Source of the DNA: Perlucidibaca wandonensis
GTDB taxonomy: Bacteria; Pseudomonadota; Gammaproteobacteria; Pseudomonadales; Moraxellaceae
Length of the DNA: 64,000 bases
Assembly: GCF_042677145.1 (NCBI RefSeq)
Contig: NZ_JBHTIT010000001.1
Coordinates: 1,178,001-1,242,000, forward strand
Reading direction: 5' to 3'
Shown here one piece after another: positions 25,141-33,952 of this stretch. Each line of letters opens with the position of its first letter. Positions within the stretch are counted from its first letter, which is position 1. The notes under the pieces were generated by a model. It saw only the letters and a list, made by a program, of their open reading frames with translations. It had not been told where the DNA came from and ran no database searches. The position numbers and the translations under genes are program-made.

Positions 25141-26535
25141 CTAGCCCACAGTGCGAGTCACCGAACGTAGCGTGACCAACTCTTCTGCTGAAGTCGGATG
25201 AATGCCGATGGTGTCATCAAAAATCGCTTTGGTGGCACCAGCTTTCATTGCCACGGCAATGCCCTGCACCAGCTCGCCGGCATCGGGCCCAACCACATGG
25301 CAGCCGAGCACAACATCACTGTCGGCATCGACAATCAGCTTCATTAATGAGCGTTCCTGACTGCCCGATAACGACAGCTTCATCGGCTTAAAGCGTGACT
25401 CATAAATATTGACGCGATGACCGCTCGCTACCGCATCCTCCTCACTAATGCCCACAGTGCCGATATTCGGCAAGCAAAATACCGCCGTTGGAATGAGCTG
25501 ATAATTTACCGCACGATACTCATCAGGCTTAAATAAACGCCGTGCTACTGCCATGCCTTCAGCTAGAGCTACCGGTGTCAGTTGCAGGCGCGCAGTGGCT
25601 ACCTCACCACCAAAATCATCGCCAATAACATCGCCGATTGCAGAGATACTCGCCTCGGCCGTCACATAGTGCTCATCGACAGCGATATAACCTTGCTTGG
25701 TCAAGCGCACGCCGGTGTTTTCCAAGCCTAAGTTATCGAGCATGGGGCGACGGCCAGTGCCGTAAAACACGCTGTCGACAATGAGCTCGCGGCCATCTTT
25801 TAAGCTGGCTTTAATGCGACCATCATCGGTCTTAGCTAAAGACTCAATGTCGGTTTTGAACTGCAGGTCTAAGCCACTGACTTCAAGCTGATCACGCACA
25901 TGCTCTCGCACACTCTGATCAAATCCACGCAGGAATAAATCGCCGCGATATAGCAGCGAAGTCTCGGCACCTAAGCCCTGAAAAATCGAGGCGAACTCCA
26001 CCGCAATATAGCCGCCGCCAATCACCAAAACACGCTTAGGCAGCTGCTCTAAAAAGAAGGCGTCATTTGAGGTAATGGCCAGCTCGCTTCCTGGAAATTT
26101 TGGCACCGATGGCCAGCCACCAGTGGCAATCAAAATATGCGCTGCGCTAATTTTCTGGCCATTAATCTCGACGGTATTAGCATCAAGTAAACGCGCATGA
26201 CCTTCGTGCAAAGTCACGCCGCTATTGCTCAGTAGATTTTTATAGATGCCATTGAGACGGCTGATTTCGGTGTTTTTATTGGCAATTAATGTTGACCAAT
26301 CAAACACCGATTTGCCGACCTGCCAGCCAAAATCTGCTGCATGCGCCAAGCTGTCTTGATAGCTTGCGCCATAGACCAAAAGCTTCTTTGGCACGCAACC
26401 CACGTTTACGCAGGTACCACCCAAATAGCGGCTTTCCGCGACGGCTACTCGAGCACCGAAACCGGCGGCAAAACGCGCGGCACGAACGCCGCCAGAACCG
26501 GCGCCAATGACAAATAAATCCACATCAAACGACAT
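25141..26535 (-). CDS. gor: Glutathione-disulfide reductase
   Basis: A 464-residue NADPH-dependent flavoprotein that keeps glutathione reduced. It has the FAD motif VIGAGSGGVRAAR, the redox pair Cys42/Cys47 in GGTCVNVGCVPKKL, the NADPH motif VIGGGYIAVEFA, the FAD motif SAIGDV and the C-terminal HPTSAEELVTLR with the catalytic His-Glu pair. The KKLLVYGAS segment after the redox site is typical of bacterial Gor rather than lipoamide dehydrogenase. It lies eight bases downstream of the class V aminotransferase on the same strand, so they likely share a transcript. Confidence 0.95.
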   Translation of the reverse strand: MSFDVDLFVIGAGSGGVRAARFAAGFGARVAVAESRYLGGTCVNVGCVPKKLLVYGASYQDSLAHAADFGWQVGKSVFDWSTLIANKNTEISRLNGIYKNLLSNSGVTLHEGHARLLDANTVEINGQKISAAHILIATGGWPSVPKFPGSELAITSNDAFFLEQLPKRVLVIGGGYIAVEFASIFQGLGAETSLLYRGDLFLRGFDQSVREHVRDQLEVSGLDLQFKTDIESLAKTDDGRIKASLKDGRELIVDSVFYGTGRRPMLDNLGLENTGVRLTKQGYIAVDEHYVTAEASISAIGDVIGDDFGGEVATARLQLTPVALAEGMAVARRLFKPDEYRAVNYQLIPTAVFCLPNIGTVGISEEDAVASGHRVNIYESRFKPMKLSLSGSQERSLMKLIVDADSDVVLGCHVVGPDAGELVQGIAVAMKAGATKAIFDDTIGIHPTSAEELVTLRSVTRTVG

Positions 26536-26543
26536 ACAAACTC

Positions 26544-27665
26544 CTATAACGCCTCAAGTGCCGTGCGTAAGCGCGCCACTGTGCGTTCAATATTTTGTAG
26601 CTTATCGAGACCAAAAAGCCCGAGTCGGAAAGTCTTGAAGCTAGCAGGCTCATTACATTGCAGTGGCACACCAGCCGCACATTGCAGGCCTAGCTCAATG
26701 AAACGCTTGCCGGTGTGAATAGCGTCATCATCGGTATAGCAAACCACCACGCCCGGAGCTTCAAAGCCGACAGCAGCGACACTGCGAAAGCCATGCTCGG
26801 CGAGTAAGGAACGAACTTCACGGCCTAGCGTCACTTGTGCTTGGCACATGGCATCGAAACCAGCAGCTTCAGTCTCGCGCATGGCATCGCGCAAATAGAT
26901 CAGCGCATCGGTGGGCATGGTCGCGTGGTAGGCATGACCGCCATTTTCATAGGCCAGCATGATCTGATGCCACTTCTTCAAATCGAGAGCAAAGGATGTG
27001 CTCTGCGTTTCGTTCAAGCGCAGCAAGGCGCGTTCACTGAGCATGATCAGTGCCGCGCATGGTGTGGCTGACCAGCCCTTTTGCGGTGCGCTAATCAGTA
27101 CATCGACGCCGAGCTCACGCATATTGACCCAGAGCGTGCCTGAGGCCACACAATCGAGCACAAACAACCCGCCATAGGCATGCACGGCCTCGGCGACAGC
27201 GCGAATATAATCATTTGGCAAGACGATGCCAGAGGCGGTTTCAACGTGCGGCGCAAACACCACGGCGGGCTTTTCTGCTTGGATGGCGGCGACCACATCC
27301 TCGATTGACGCAGGTGAAAATGCCGCTTGATGCTCATCTGGGCCAGTGCTGGCCGACAACACCGTTGTGCTTGCGGCAATGCGTCCAGTCTCTAAAATTT
27401 GCGTCCAGCGAAAGCTAAACCAGCCATTGCGAATAATTAAACAGTGCACGTCATTGGCAAATTGGCGAGCCACAGCTTCCATGCCAACGCTACCACCACC
27501 AGGTATAATTACTGCTGAATCAGCGCTATAGACACGCTTGAGCATGTCAGAAATATCGCGCATGCAGGCCTGAAACTCAGGTGACATATGGTTGAGGGCG
27601 CGATCGGTAAAAACCACTGAATATTCATGCAGCCCGGGCTTCGGTGCCTGTAATCGATTGTTCAC
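26544..27665 (-). CDS. Class V aminotransferase (alanine/serine-glyoxylate type)
   Basis: A 373-residue PLP enzyme of fold type I. Lys196 in SAPQKGWSATPC is the Schiff-base lysine and Asp171 in FVLDCVAS binds the PLP ring nitrogen. VIIPGGGSVGMEAVARQ and HVETASGIVLP match the alanine/serine-glyoxylate and aminoethylphosphonate transaminase group; no feature decides between them. The start is GTG 27665 with GAGG five bases upstream. It is the first gene of a pair with gor and diverges from the ChrA-like transporter. Confidence 0.85.
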   Translation of the reverse strand: MNNRLQAPKPGLHEYSVVFTDRALNHMSPEFQACMRDISDMLKRVYSADSAVIIPGGGSVGMEAVARQFANDVHCLIIRNGWFSFRWTQILETGRIAASTTVLSASTGPDEHQAAFSPASIEDVVAAIQAEKPAVVFAPHVETASGIVLPNDYIRAVAEAVHAYGGLFVLDCVASGTLWVNMRELGVDVLISAPQKGWSATPCAALIMLSERALLRLNETQSTSFALDLKKWHQIMLAYENGGHAYHATMPTDALIYLRDAMRETEAAGFDAMCQAQVTLGREVRSLLAEHGFRSVAAVGFEAPGVVVCYTDDDAIHTGKRFIELGLQCAAGVPLQCNEPASFKTFRLGLFGLDKLQNIERTVARLRTALEAL

Positions 27666-27719
27666 ACATTCCTCACACTAATTGCGCTAAAAAGACCTAC
27701 CTCGTATACCCTTTGCCCA

Positions 27720-28973
27720 ATGCTAGACGCAAGCCAAAATACAATGACAAAGCCCAATACTCGTCGTGCTGAAGGCCGCAAAATAGTGCAGCCACTAAGT
27801 ACTATTAGCACCGCACAAATCTTTCTGTGCTTCCTCCAGCTTGGCTTCACCGCCTTTGGCGGCCCGATTGCGCATCTCGCCTATTTTCGCGAGGCCTTCG
27901 TGGCCAAACGCCACTGGCTATCCGAAGCACAGTACAGCGAGCTGGTAGCCATGTGCCAGTTTTTGCCAGGACCATCCAGTAGCCAGGTCGGCTTTGCGCT
28001 GGGCTATCACGCCGGCGGCTGGCGTGGCGCACTTGCAGCATGGCTGGGCTTCACGCTGCCCTCGGCACTGCTGTTGACGCTCGCAGCAGTGGGTGTTTTG
28101 GCAACACAGGGCTTGCCCACGGGCATCTTGCAGGGCTTATTGGCGGTGGCTGTAGCTGTCGTCGCGCAAGCCATTTGGGAGATGGCAAAGCAGCATAGCG
28201 CAGGCGGTGGACGACTTATTGTCATGCTCTTGGCCGCCGCTGTTTTGTGCGTGTTTAGCTCGGCACAAGCCACCGTTCTTGTACTGATCTTGGCAGGACT
28301 TATTGGCGCAATAAGCTTTCGCCCTACAAGCTCCGACACGCAAACAGCGGCCCTGCGCGCACCAAGCTTCCCAATTGGCATACTGCTGTTGTGCTTAGCT
28401 TTGTCTTTACTCTTTGTCTTGCCGCTACTAAGCACGCTCTCGCCGTGGCTAGCGCTGACCGATAGCTTCTATCGCGCTGGCGCCTTGGTTTTTGGCGGTG
28501 GCCATGTCGTGCTGCCATTACTGCAGGCCGAGCTGGTCACGCCTGGATGGCTGAGTGCCGACACTTTCTACACCGGTTATGGCTTGGCGCAGGCAGTGCC
28601 AGGGCCACTGTTTACGCTTGCGGCTTATTTGGGCGCTAGCGTGCCGGCACTGGCTTCACCTCTGCTTGGCGCAAGCATTATGCTCATCGCAGTGTTTCTG
28701 CCAGGGCTACTTTTGGTCATCGGTCTGCTGCCGTTTTGGGCGCATTGGCAACGCCATTTGCGAGTACGTGCGGCAGTTATTGGCCTCAATGCAGCAGTAG
28801 TGGGTTTGCTGCTGGCAACCTGGCTGGTGAGCATAGTTCCGCATGCGTGGACAGATTGGCGTGGCGTGGCACTAACAATTGCTGCCAGCACTGCTCTGCA
28901 GTGGGCAAAATGGCCAGCGTGGTTGGTGGTGTTGTTGAGCACAGCGGCCGGCTTTGCACTCGCGATGGTGTGA
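27720..28973 (+). CDS. chrA: ChrA-family chromate transporter
   Basis: A 417-residue long-form CHR transporter with two homologous halves. Each half carries the family signature: FLQLGFTAFGGPIAHLAYF with QFLPGPSSSQVGFALG in the first, GALVFGGGHVVLPLL and GYGLAQAVPGPLFTLAAYLGA in the second. It has ten or more hydrophobic segments. Family members export chromate in exchange for other anions, but many chromosomal ones have unknown substrates. No chrB-like regulator is next to it. The start is uncertain: ATG 27720 or ATG 27744, neither with a good ribosome site. Confidence 0.88.
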   Translation: MLDASQNTMTKPNTRRAEGRKIVQPLSTISTAQIFLCFLQLGFTAFGGPIAHLAYFREAFVAKRHWLSEAQYSELVAMCQFLPGPSSSQVGFALGYHAGGWRGALAAWLGFTLPSALLLTLAAVGVLATQGLPTGILQGLLAVAVAVVAQAIWEMAKQHSAGGGRLIVMLLAAAVLCVFSSAQATVLVLILAGLIGAISFRPTSSDTQTAALRAPSFPIGILLLCLALSLLFVLPLLSTLSPWLALTDSFYRAGALVFGGGHVVLPLLQAELVTPGWLSADTFYTGYGLAQAVPGPLFTLAAYLGASVPALASPLLGASIMLIAVFLPGLLLVIGLLPFWAHWQRHLRVRAAVIGLNAAVVGLLLATWLVSIVPHAWTDWRGVALTIAASTALQWAKWPAWLVVLLSTAAGFALAMV

Positions 28974-29004
28974 CGACGAAACACACGCACCGCATTAAGC
29001 GTTA

Positions 29005-29934
29005 TTACGTCTGTAGCGCTTGAAACAGCTGCTCACGTAGCCAAATTAACGCCGGCTCGGTTTCGCGTTGACGATGCCAATAAGCATGCAACTCTAAATC
29101 AGGCAGCGCCAAGGGCATCGCCATCACGGCAAGGCCTGAGCTCAGACGTACTTGTCGGCGTGGCATCGTCAACAAGCAATCACTGGCGGCAACCACTTTG
29201 CAGGCCGCCTCATAATGCTGGCAGCGCAGCACCACTTGGCGCTCAAAACCGAGTTTGGCCATGGCCATATCTTCCACGGCACGACCAGTTCGGCGCGACG
29301 AAACAATGACATGTTGAGCAGCAAAATAACGCTCGCGCGTGAGCTTCATGGGCTGGCGCGCGACCACCACGAAGTCATCGCTAGCTAAGGCGGCATGAGC
29401 AATATCTGGCGATACTTGTTGCGCGACATCGATGGCGATATCTAAACGCCTTGCAGCTAAGTCGGCGCGTAGGTTGCTGCGGTCCAAGCGCACGCTGGAA
29501 ATTGGCACCGCTGTCGTATTTGAAAGCGTGGCGTCTGAATCCGGCGCGTGCAAAAACTGCTCACGCAAATGCGCGACCAAGGGCGGCAGCAAGCTCGGCT
29601 CCAGCTCATCATTCATGGCAATGGTAACTTGGGTAATATCGCGCTGCGGATCAAAATCATGGCTACGCGCAGCGGCTAGGCGCAACAAATTCAGCGCAGC
29701 ATCAATATCTGGCCACAGCTTATCGGCCACCACCGTTGGCATCACGCCCTGCCCTTCGCGCACAAACAATGGGTCATCCAAAGACTGGCGTAACCGACCA
29801 ATGGCATGGCTCACTGCCGACTGACTCAGGCACAGTATCTCAGCCGCGCGCGTAAGACTGCGCTCGCGATAAACAACGGCAAAGACACGATAAAGATTCA
29901 AATCGATCTGGCGTAGATCATTCATATTATTCAT
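29005..29934 (-). CDS. LysR-family transcriptional regulator
   Basis: A 309-residue LysR regulator. The N-terminal helix-turn-helix is clear (DLNLYRVFAVVYRERSLTRA, LCLSQSAVSHAIGRLRQSL, DPLFVREGQG). The effector domain starts near residue 90. It reads divergently from an acyl-CoA dehydrogenase operon and a 10-bp inverted repeat sits in the 78-base gap, so it most likely controls that operon and itself. A second in-frame Met three codons later is an equally good start. Confidence 0.9.
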   Translation of the reverse strand: MNNMNDLRQIDLNLYRVFAVVYRERSLTRAAEILCLSQSAVSHAIGRLRQSLDDPLFVREGQGVMPTVVADKLWPDIDAALNLLRLAAARSHDFDPQRDITQVTIAMNDELEPSLLPPLVAHLREQFLHAPDSDATLSNTTAVPISSVRLDRSNLRADLAARRLDIAIDVAQQVSPDIAHAALASDDFVVVARQPMKLTRERYFAAQHVIVSSRRTGRAVEDMAMAKLGFERQVVLRCQHYEAACKVVAASDCLLTMPRRQVRLSSGLAVMAMPLALPDLELHAYWHRQRETEPALIWLREQLFQALQT

Positions 29935-29957
29935 GACTCACTATGACAAATATTCAC

Positions 29958-29997
29958 TCGATGCATTATATGCCGTGGTCTAGCATCAATGCATCGA
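29958..29997. promoter_or_regulatory. Inverted repeat between lysR and acyl-CoA dehydrogenase operon
   Basis: Perfect 10-bp arms TCGATGCATT (29958-29967) and AATGCATCGA (29988-29997) are separated by 20 bases. Each arm contains the small palindrome ATGCAT. The position in the divergent gap, ending 16 bases before the dehydrogenase ATG, suits a LysR-type tetramer site. No convincing -35/-10 pair was found. Confidence 0.6.
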
Positions 29998-30012
29998 AAA
30001 CGGAGGTGACGT

Positions 30013-31245
30013 ATGCATTTTGAACTCAGCGAACGCGGTCAGGACTATTTGGCCCGCGTAAAAACCTTTATGTGCGAACACATCGAGCCCATCGAGGCTG
30101 AGTTTTGGCGCGACGTGCAGACTCTAAATCCAGATGGCAACTGGCGTAACTGGCAACACCCACCGATATTAGAAACGCTAAAAGCTAAGGCCAAAGCACA
30201 GGGCTTATGGAACTTGTGGATGCCCGATGCCGAACTAGGCGCCGGCTTGAGCATTGCTGAATACGCGCATATTGCCGAGCAAACCGGCCGCAGCCTCATC
30301 GCGCCAACGGTGTTTAACTGCAACGCACCCGACACCGGCAATATGGAAGTGCTCTGGCGCTATGGCAACGAGGCGCAAAAAGCCCAATGGCTAACGCCCC
30401 TGCTCGCCGGTGAAATTCGCTCGGTTTTTTGCATGACCGAACCGGAAGTCGCCTCTAGCGATGCCACCAATATGCAGGCCACCGCCATTGTTGAAGGCGA
30501 TGAAATTGTGCTCAATGGCCGCAAATGGTGGTCTAGCGGCATTGGCGATCCACACTGCAAAATTGCTATTTTCATGGCACATACACCGAACGCGGAGGCC
30601 AGCCGTCACGGTCAGCACTCCATGGTCTTAGTGCCGCTAGACACGCCCGGCGTTGAAATCGAGCGCATGCTGCCGGTGTTCGGCGATTTCGACGCCCCGC
30701 ATGGTCATGGCGAGGTCACATTCACCAATGTGCGCGTGCCCGTGGCGAACTTTATTGGCGGCCCCGGCCAAGGTTTCTCCATCGCGCAAGGTCGCTTAGG
30801 CCCAGGCCGCATTCACCATTGCATGCGCTGCATTGGCGCCGCCGAAAAAGCCCTTGAGTTGATGATCGATCGCGGTTTATCGCGCACGGCATTTGGTAAG
30901 CCGCTGCTGAACTTGGGTGGCAACCGCGAGCGTATTGCCGAGGCACGCATTGCCATCGATCAAGCCCGCCTACTGACGCTCTACGCAGCTTGGAAAATGG
31001 ACGCCGTCGGCACCTTTGCGGCGATGACCGAAATCTCGGCCATCAAAGTGGTAGCGCCCAATGTCTTGCAGCAAGTGGTCGACATGGCGATTCAAATCCA
31101 CGGTGGTGCTGGCGTCTCCCGCGACACACCACTAACGGCGTTTTTTGCGCAAGCGCGCAGCTTGCGCTTGGCCGATGGCCCTGATGAAGTCCATAAAGGC
31201 GTGATTGCGAAAATCGAAATCGCCAAACGCGACTTCAAAGGCTAA
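30013..31245 (+). CDS. Acyl-CoA dehydrogenase, ACAD10/11 type
   Basis: A 410-residue flavoprotein. CMTEPEVASSDATNMQATA and GRKWWSSGIGDPHCKIAIFM are the ACAD10/ACAD11 forms of the flavin motifs, and the C-terminus has IQIHGGAGVSRDTPL and LADGPDEVHKG. In the last motif Asp replaces the Glu that many acyl-CoA dehydrogenases use as base, as is common in this subgroup. GGAGGTG precedes the ATG. ACAD10/11-type enzymes work with an APH-type kinase on 4-hydroxyacyl-CoAs, and such a kinase follows two genes later. Confidence 0.9.
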   Translation: MHFELSERGQDYLARVKTFMCEHIEPIEAEFWRDVQTLNPDGNWRNWQHPPILETLKAKAKAQGLWNLWMPDAELGAGLSIAEYAHIAEQTGRSLIAPTVFNCNAPDTGNMEVLWRYGNEAQKAQWLTPLLAGEIRSVFCMTEPEVASSDATNMQATAIVEGDEIVLNGRKWWSSGIGDPHCKIAIFMAHTPNAEASRHGQHSMVLVPLDTPGVEIERMLPVFGDFDAPHGHGEVTFTNVRVPVANFIGGPGQGFSIAQGRLGPGRIHHCMRCIGAAEKALELMIDRGLSRTAFGKPLLNLGGNRERIAEARIAIDQARLLTLYAAWKMDAVGTFAAMTEISAIKVVAPNVLQQVVDMAIQIHGGAGVSRDTPLTAFFAQARSLRLADGPDEVHKGVIAKIEIAKRDFKG

Positions 31246-31319
31246 TTTTCATCCATAGATGTTAAGTCTTGTGGTTTAGCCGCTAGACTCCAGAATAACT
31301 TGACCGAGCAGTCACCCCT

Positions 31320-32162
31320 ATGAGCGATGTACAACGTGTGTTTATTACCGGCGGCGCTAGCGGCTTAGGCCGAGCCTTGGCAATTCAATACGCCCGCGCC
31401 GGCTGGGCTGTGGCCATTGCCGACGTGCATGATGGCCGTGGTGCTGAAACCTTAAAAGAGCTCAGTGAGCTGGCAAAGCAGGCAGGCACCGCTGCACGTT
31501 TTGTCCCGCGCTATTTTCATGCCGACGTAACCTGTGAGGCTGAGCTACAAGCTATTGCCGATGCACTGGAGGCCGATTGGCAAGGCATCGACGTGCTCTA
31601 TAACAACGCCGGCGTAGCTCAGGCTGGTGCCATTGAAGATGTGTCGCTGAGCGACTGGGAATGGATTGTGAATATCAATCTGCTCGGCGTGGTGCGTGGC
31701 TGCAAGATTTTCACGCCAGGCTTTAAACGCCAAGGCAGTGGTCACATTGTTAATATCGCCTCCATGGCAGGCCTCTTGGATGTGCCACGCATGGCCTCAT
31801 ACAACGTCACTAAGGCTGCCGTAGTTGCGCTCTCCGGCACCCTCACCCATGAGCTGATGGACGCTGGCATTGGAGTTAGCGTGGTGTGCCCGTCATTTTT
31901 CCCGACCAACCTTGAAGACACTATGCGTTCGACAGATCCTGGTCTGAAAAAAATGATGAATAAGCTTTTGGCCAGCGGCAAACTCAGTGCCGATGAAGTG
32001 GCCGAGCGCATCATCGCCGGCGTAAAAAAAGGCCAGCAACACATCCTGCCGCATGAGTCTGGCGAGCGTTTATGGCTACTGAAGCGCTATCTGCCACAAG
32101 GCATGTATCGCTATGTTTTCCAGCGCAGCATTCAGCGCATGAAGCCGCGAAATAAGCGCTAA
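31320..32162 (+). CDS. Short-chain dehydrogenase/reductase
   Basis: A 280-residue classical SDR. TGGASGLG binds the cofactor, ADVHDGRG follows strand 2, NNAGVAQAG is present, and the catalytic Ser (VNIASMAGLL) and YNVTK (ASYNVTKAAVVAL) are intact; the usual YxxxK is kept although Ser is replaced by Asn-Val-Thr context. It lies between the acyl-CoA dehydrogenase and the APH-type kinase and 16 bases before the latter, so it probably oxidises a hydroxyacyl intermediate of the same route. Confidence 0.9.
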   Translation: MSDVQRVFITGGASGLGRALAIQYARAGWAVAIADVHDGRGAETLKELSELAKQAGTAARFVPRYFHADVTCEAELQAIADALEADWQGIDVLYNNAGVAQAGAIEDVSLSDWEWIVNINLLGVVRGCKIFTPGFKRQGSGHIVNIASMAGLLDVPRMASYNVTKAAVVALSGTLTHELMDAGIGVSVVCPSFFPTNLEDTMRSTDPGLKKMMNKLLASGKLSADEVAERIIAGVKKGQQHILPHESGERLWLLKRYLPQGMYRYVFQRSIQRMKPRNKR

Positions 32163-32178
32163 ACCACGAGATATAAAA

Positions 32179-33246
32179 ATGGCATTGATTGATGTAGGCG
32201 GCGCCATTCGCGCCGGTGAAGACTTAGACACAGCGGCAATCGATCGCTGGCTACGCGAGCATTTAAATGACTTGAGCGCAGGTCTGCCCGAGGTTACGCA
32301 GTACAGCGGCGGCGCCTCAAACTGGACTTATCGCCTGCAATACGCCAATCACGATTTGATTTTACGCCGCCCACCAGCGGGCACAAAAGCGAAATCGGCG
32401 CATGACATGGTGCGTGAATATCGTGTGCAGGCAGCTTTGGCTGATGCCTATCCGGTGGTGGCGAAAATGGTGGCGCTCTGCCAAGACGCCGAAATCATTG
32501 GCTGCGATTTTTACGTCATGCATCGCATCGAAGGCATTATCCCGCGCGCAAACTTACCGAAAGAATTAAGCCTCAGTCGCGAGCAAGTACGCGAGCTTTG
32601 CACCAACACCCTAGACCAGCTGATTGCACTGCATGAAGTTGATTATCGTGCTGTCGGTCTTGAACAACTCGGCAAAGGCGATGGCTATTGCAAGCGCCAA
32701 GTCGATGGCTGGTGCGACCGCTACGAAAAAGCACAAACTTGGAATGTGCCTCGCTACAAAGCCATTCGCGCATGGCTGAAAAAACACACGCCAGCTGACG
32801 TCAAAACCTGCATCGTACATAACGACTGGCGCTTCGATAACGTCGTGCTCGACCCTTCCAACCCAACGCAAGTTATCGGTGTCTTAGATTGGGAAATGGC
32901 CACGCTAGGCGACCCATTGATGGAGCTTGGCAACGTTTTAGCGTATTGGATTGAGCCCACTGATGGCGGCATTTTGCGCAAAACTCGACGCCAACCAACC
33001 CATCTCGATGGCATGCTCACTCGCCGTGAAGTGGTGGCTTACTACCAAGCAAAAACTGGTATTAGCATTGAACATTGGGCGTTTTACGAAGTCTTTGGTC
33101 TGTTCCGCGTTGCCGCGATTTTGCAGCAAATCTACTACCGCTATTACCACAAGCAAACCGATAACCCCGCCTTCAAAAGCTTCTGGTTAGTTAACTGGGC
33201 AATCTGGCAGCGCTGCCGCCAAGTCATTCGCGAGGATGGCCACTAA
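32179..33246 (+). CDS. APH-family phosphotransferase (LvaA/ACAD10-kinase-like)
   Basis: A 355-residue protein of the aminoglycoside phosphotransferase fold. The catalytic loop is VHNDWRFDNVVLD (His214, Asp216) and the metal-binding motif VLDWEMATLGDP (Asp237). YSGGASNWTYRL serves as the nucleotide loop and LILRRPP contains the ATP-binding lysine-equivalent region. This form, beside an acyl-CoA dehydrogenase, matches LvaA and the ACAD10/11 kinase domains, which phosphorylate the 4-hydroxyl of acyl-CoAs. It is unlikely to be a resistance enzyme. It overlaps the next gene by one base (TAATG). Confidence 0.87.
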   Translation: MALIDVGGAIRAGEDLDTAAIDRWLREHLNDLSAGLPEVTQYSGGASNWTYRLQYANHDLILRRPPAGTKAKSAHDMVREYRVQAALADAYPVVAKMVALCQDAEIIGCDFYVMHRIEGIIPRANLPKELSLSREQVRELCTNTLDQLIALHEVDYRAVGLEQLGKGDGYCKRQVDGWCDRYEKAQTWNVPRYKAIRAWLKKHTPADVKTCIVHNDWRFDNVVLDPSNPTQVIGVLDWEMATLGDPLMELGNVLAYWIEPTDGGILRKTRRQPTHLDGMLTRREVVAYYQAKTGISIEHWAFYEVFGLFRVAAILQQIYYRYYHKQTDNPAFKSFWLVNWAIWQRCRQVIREDGH

Positions 33247-33938
33247 TGCCGGCACTCACCTTAATTCGTCACGGCCAAGCTTCATTCGGCGCCGCCAATT
33301 ACGACCAGTTATCAACATTAGGCTACAGCCAAGGCGAGCGCTTAGGTCAGGCCTTTGCAGAGCGCGAGGAAGCCCCGACTCATGTATTTATTGGCGGCAT
33401 GCTAAGGCATAAACAAACTGCTGAAGCCTGCCTCAATGCGGCTGGTTTAAAAGCTGAGCTTATTTGCCTAGATGGCTTTAACGAGTTTAATCACGAACAA
33501 GTGCTTGAGCGCTTCGAGCCGCGCTTTGCCGATCGCGCCGACTTCGCCAAGCTGCTCGCGAGCTATGAAAACCCGCACAAAAGCTTCGCTGCATTATTTC
33601 GCAATGCCCTGTTGCGTTGGGTCGATGGCCAATATGACAGCGATTACGATGAATCGTGGAGCACCTTTCAAGCTCGCTGCAATGACACTGTGGCAGAAGT
33701 CTTTAGCAAGCTCGGCAGCGGTGACAGCGCCTGGGTCTTTACCTCTGGCGGCTGTATCTCGGTAGTTGCACAAGCACTGTTAGAGCTCAGCGATTCAGCC
33801 GCGCTAAAAGTGAACTGGACGCTGGCCAACGGCGGTCTCACGCAACTCAGCCAAGGCCGCGGCACTCGCCAACTCATCAGTCTCAATGAACACGGACACT
33901 TCACTGGCCGCCATCGCGAGCTACTGACTTACCGATAA
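33246..33938 (+). CDS. Histidine phosphatase family protein
   Basis: A 230-residue branch-1 histidine phosphatase. LIRHGQASFG at residues 5-14 holds the phospho-accepting histidine and its arginine; GGMLRHKQTAE gives the second arginine and VFTSGGCISV replaces the usual second histidine motif TSGG. It is too divergent to be the glycolytic mutase. Its place between a kinase and an SDR suggests phosphate removal from a pathway intermediate or a housekeeping role in the phosphorylation cycle, which is inference. Confidence 0.85.
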   Translation: MPALTLIRHGQASFGAANYDQLSTLGYSQGERLGQAFAEREEAPTHVFIGGMLRHKQTAEACLNAAGLKAELICLDGFNEFNHEQVLERFEPRFADRADFAKLLASYENPHKSFAALFRNALLRWVDGQYDSDYDESWSTFQARCNDTVAEVFSKLGSGDSAWVFTSGGCISVVAQALLELSDSAALKVNWTLANGGLTQLSQGRGTRQLISLNEHGHFTGRHRELLTYR

Positions 33939-33952
33939 TTTAGGAACTTATT

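Noticed and set aside
32179..33246. Aminoglycoside resistance gene
   Set aside because: The kinase sits inside an acyl-CoA dehydrogenase operon and matches the LvaA/ACAD10-kinase form.
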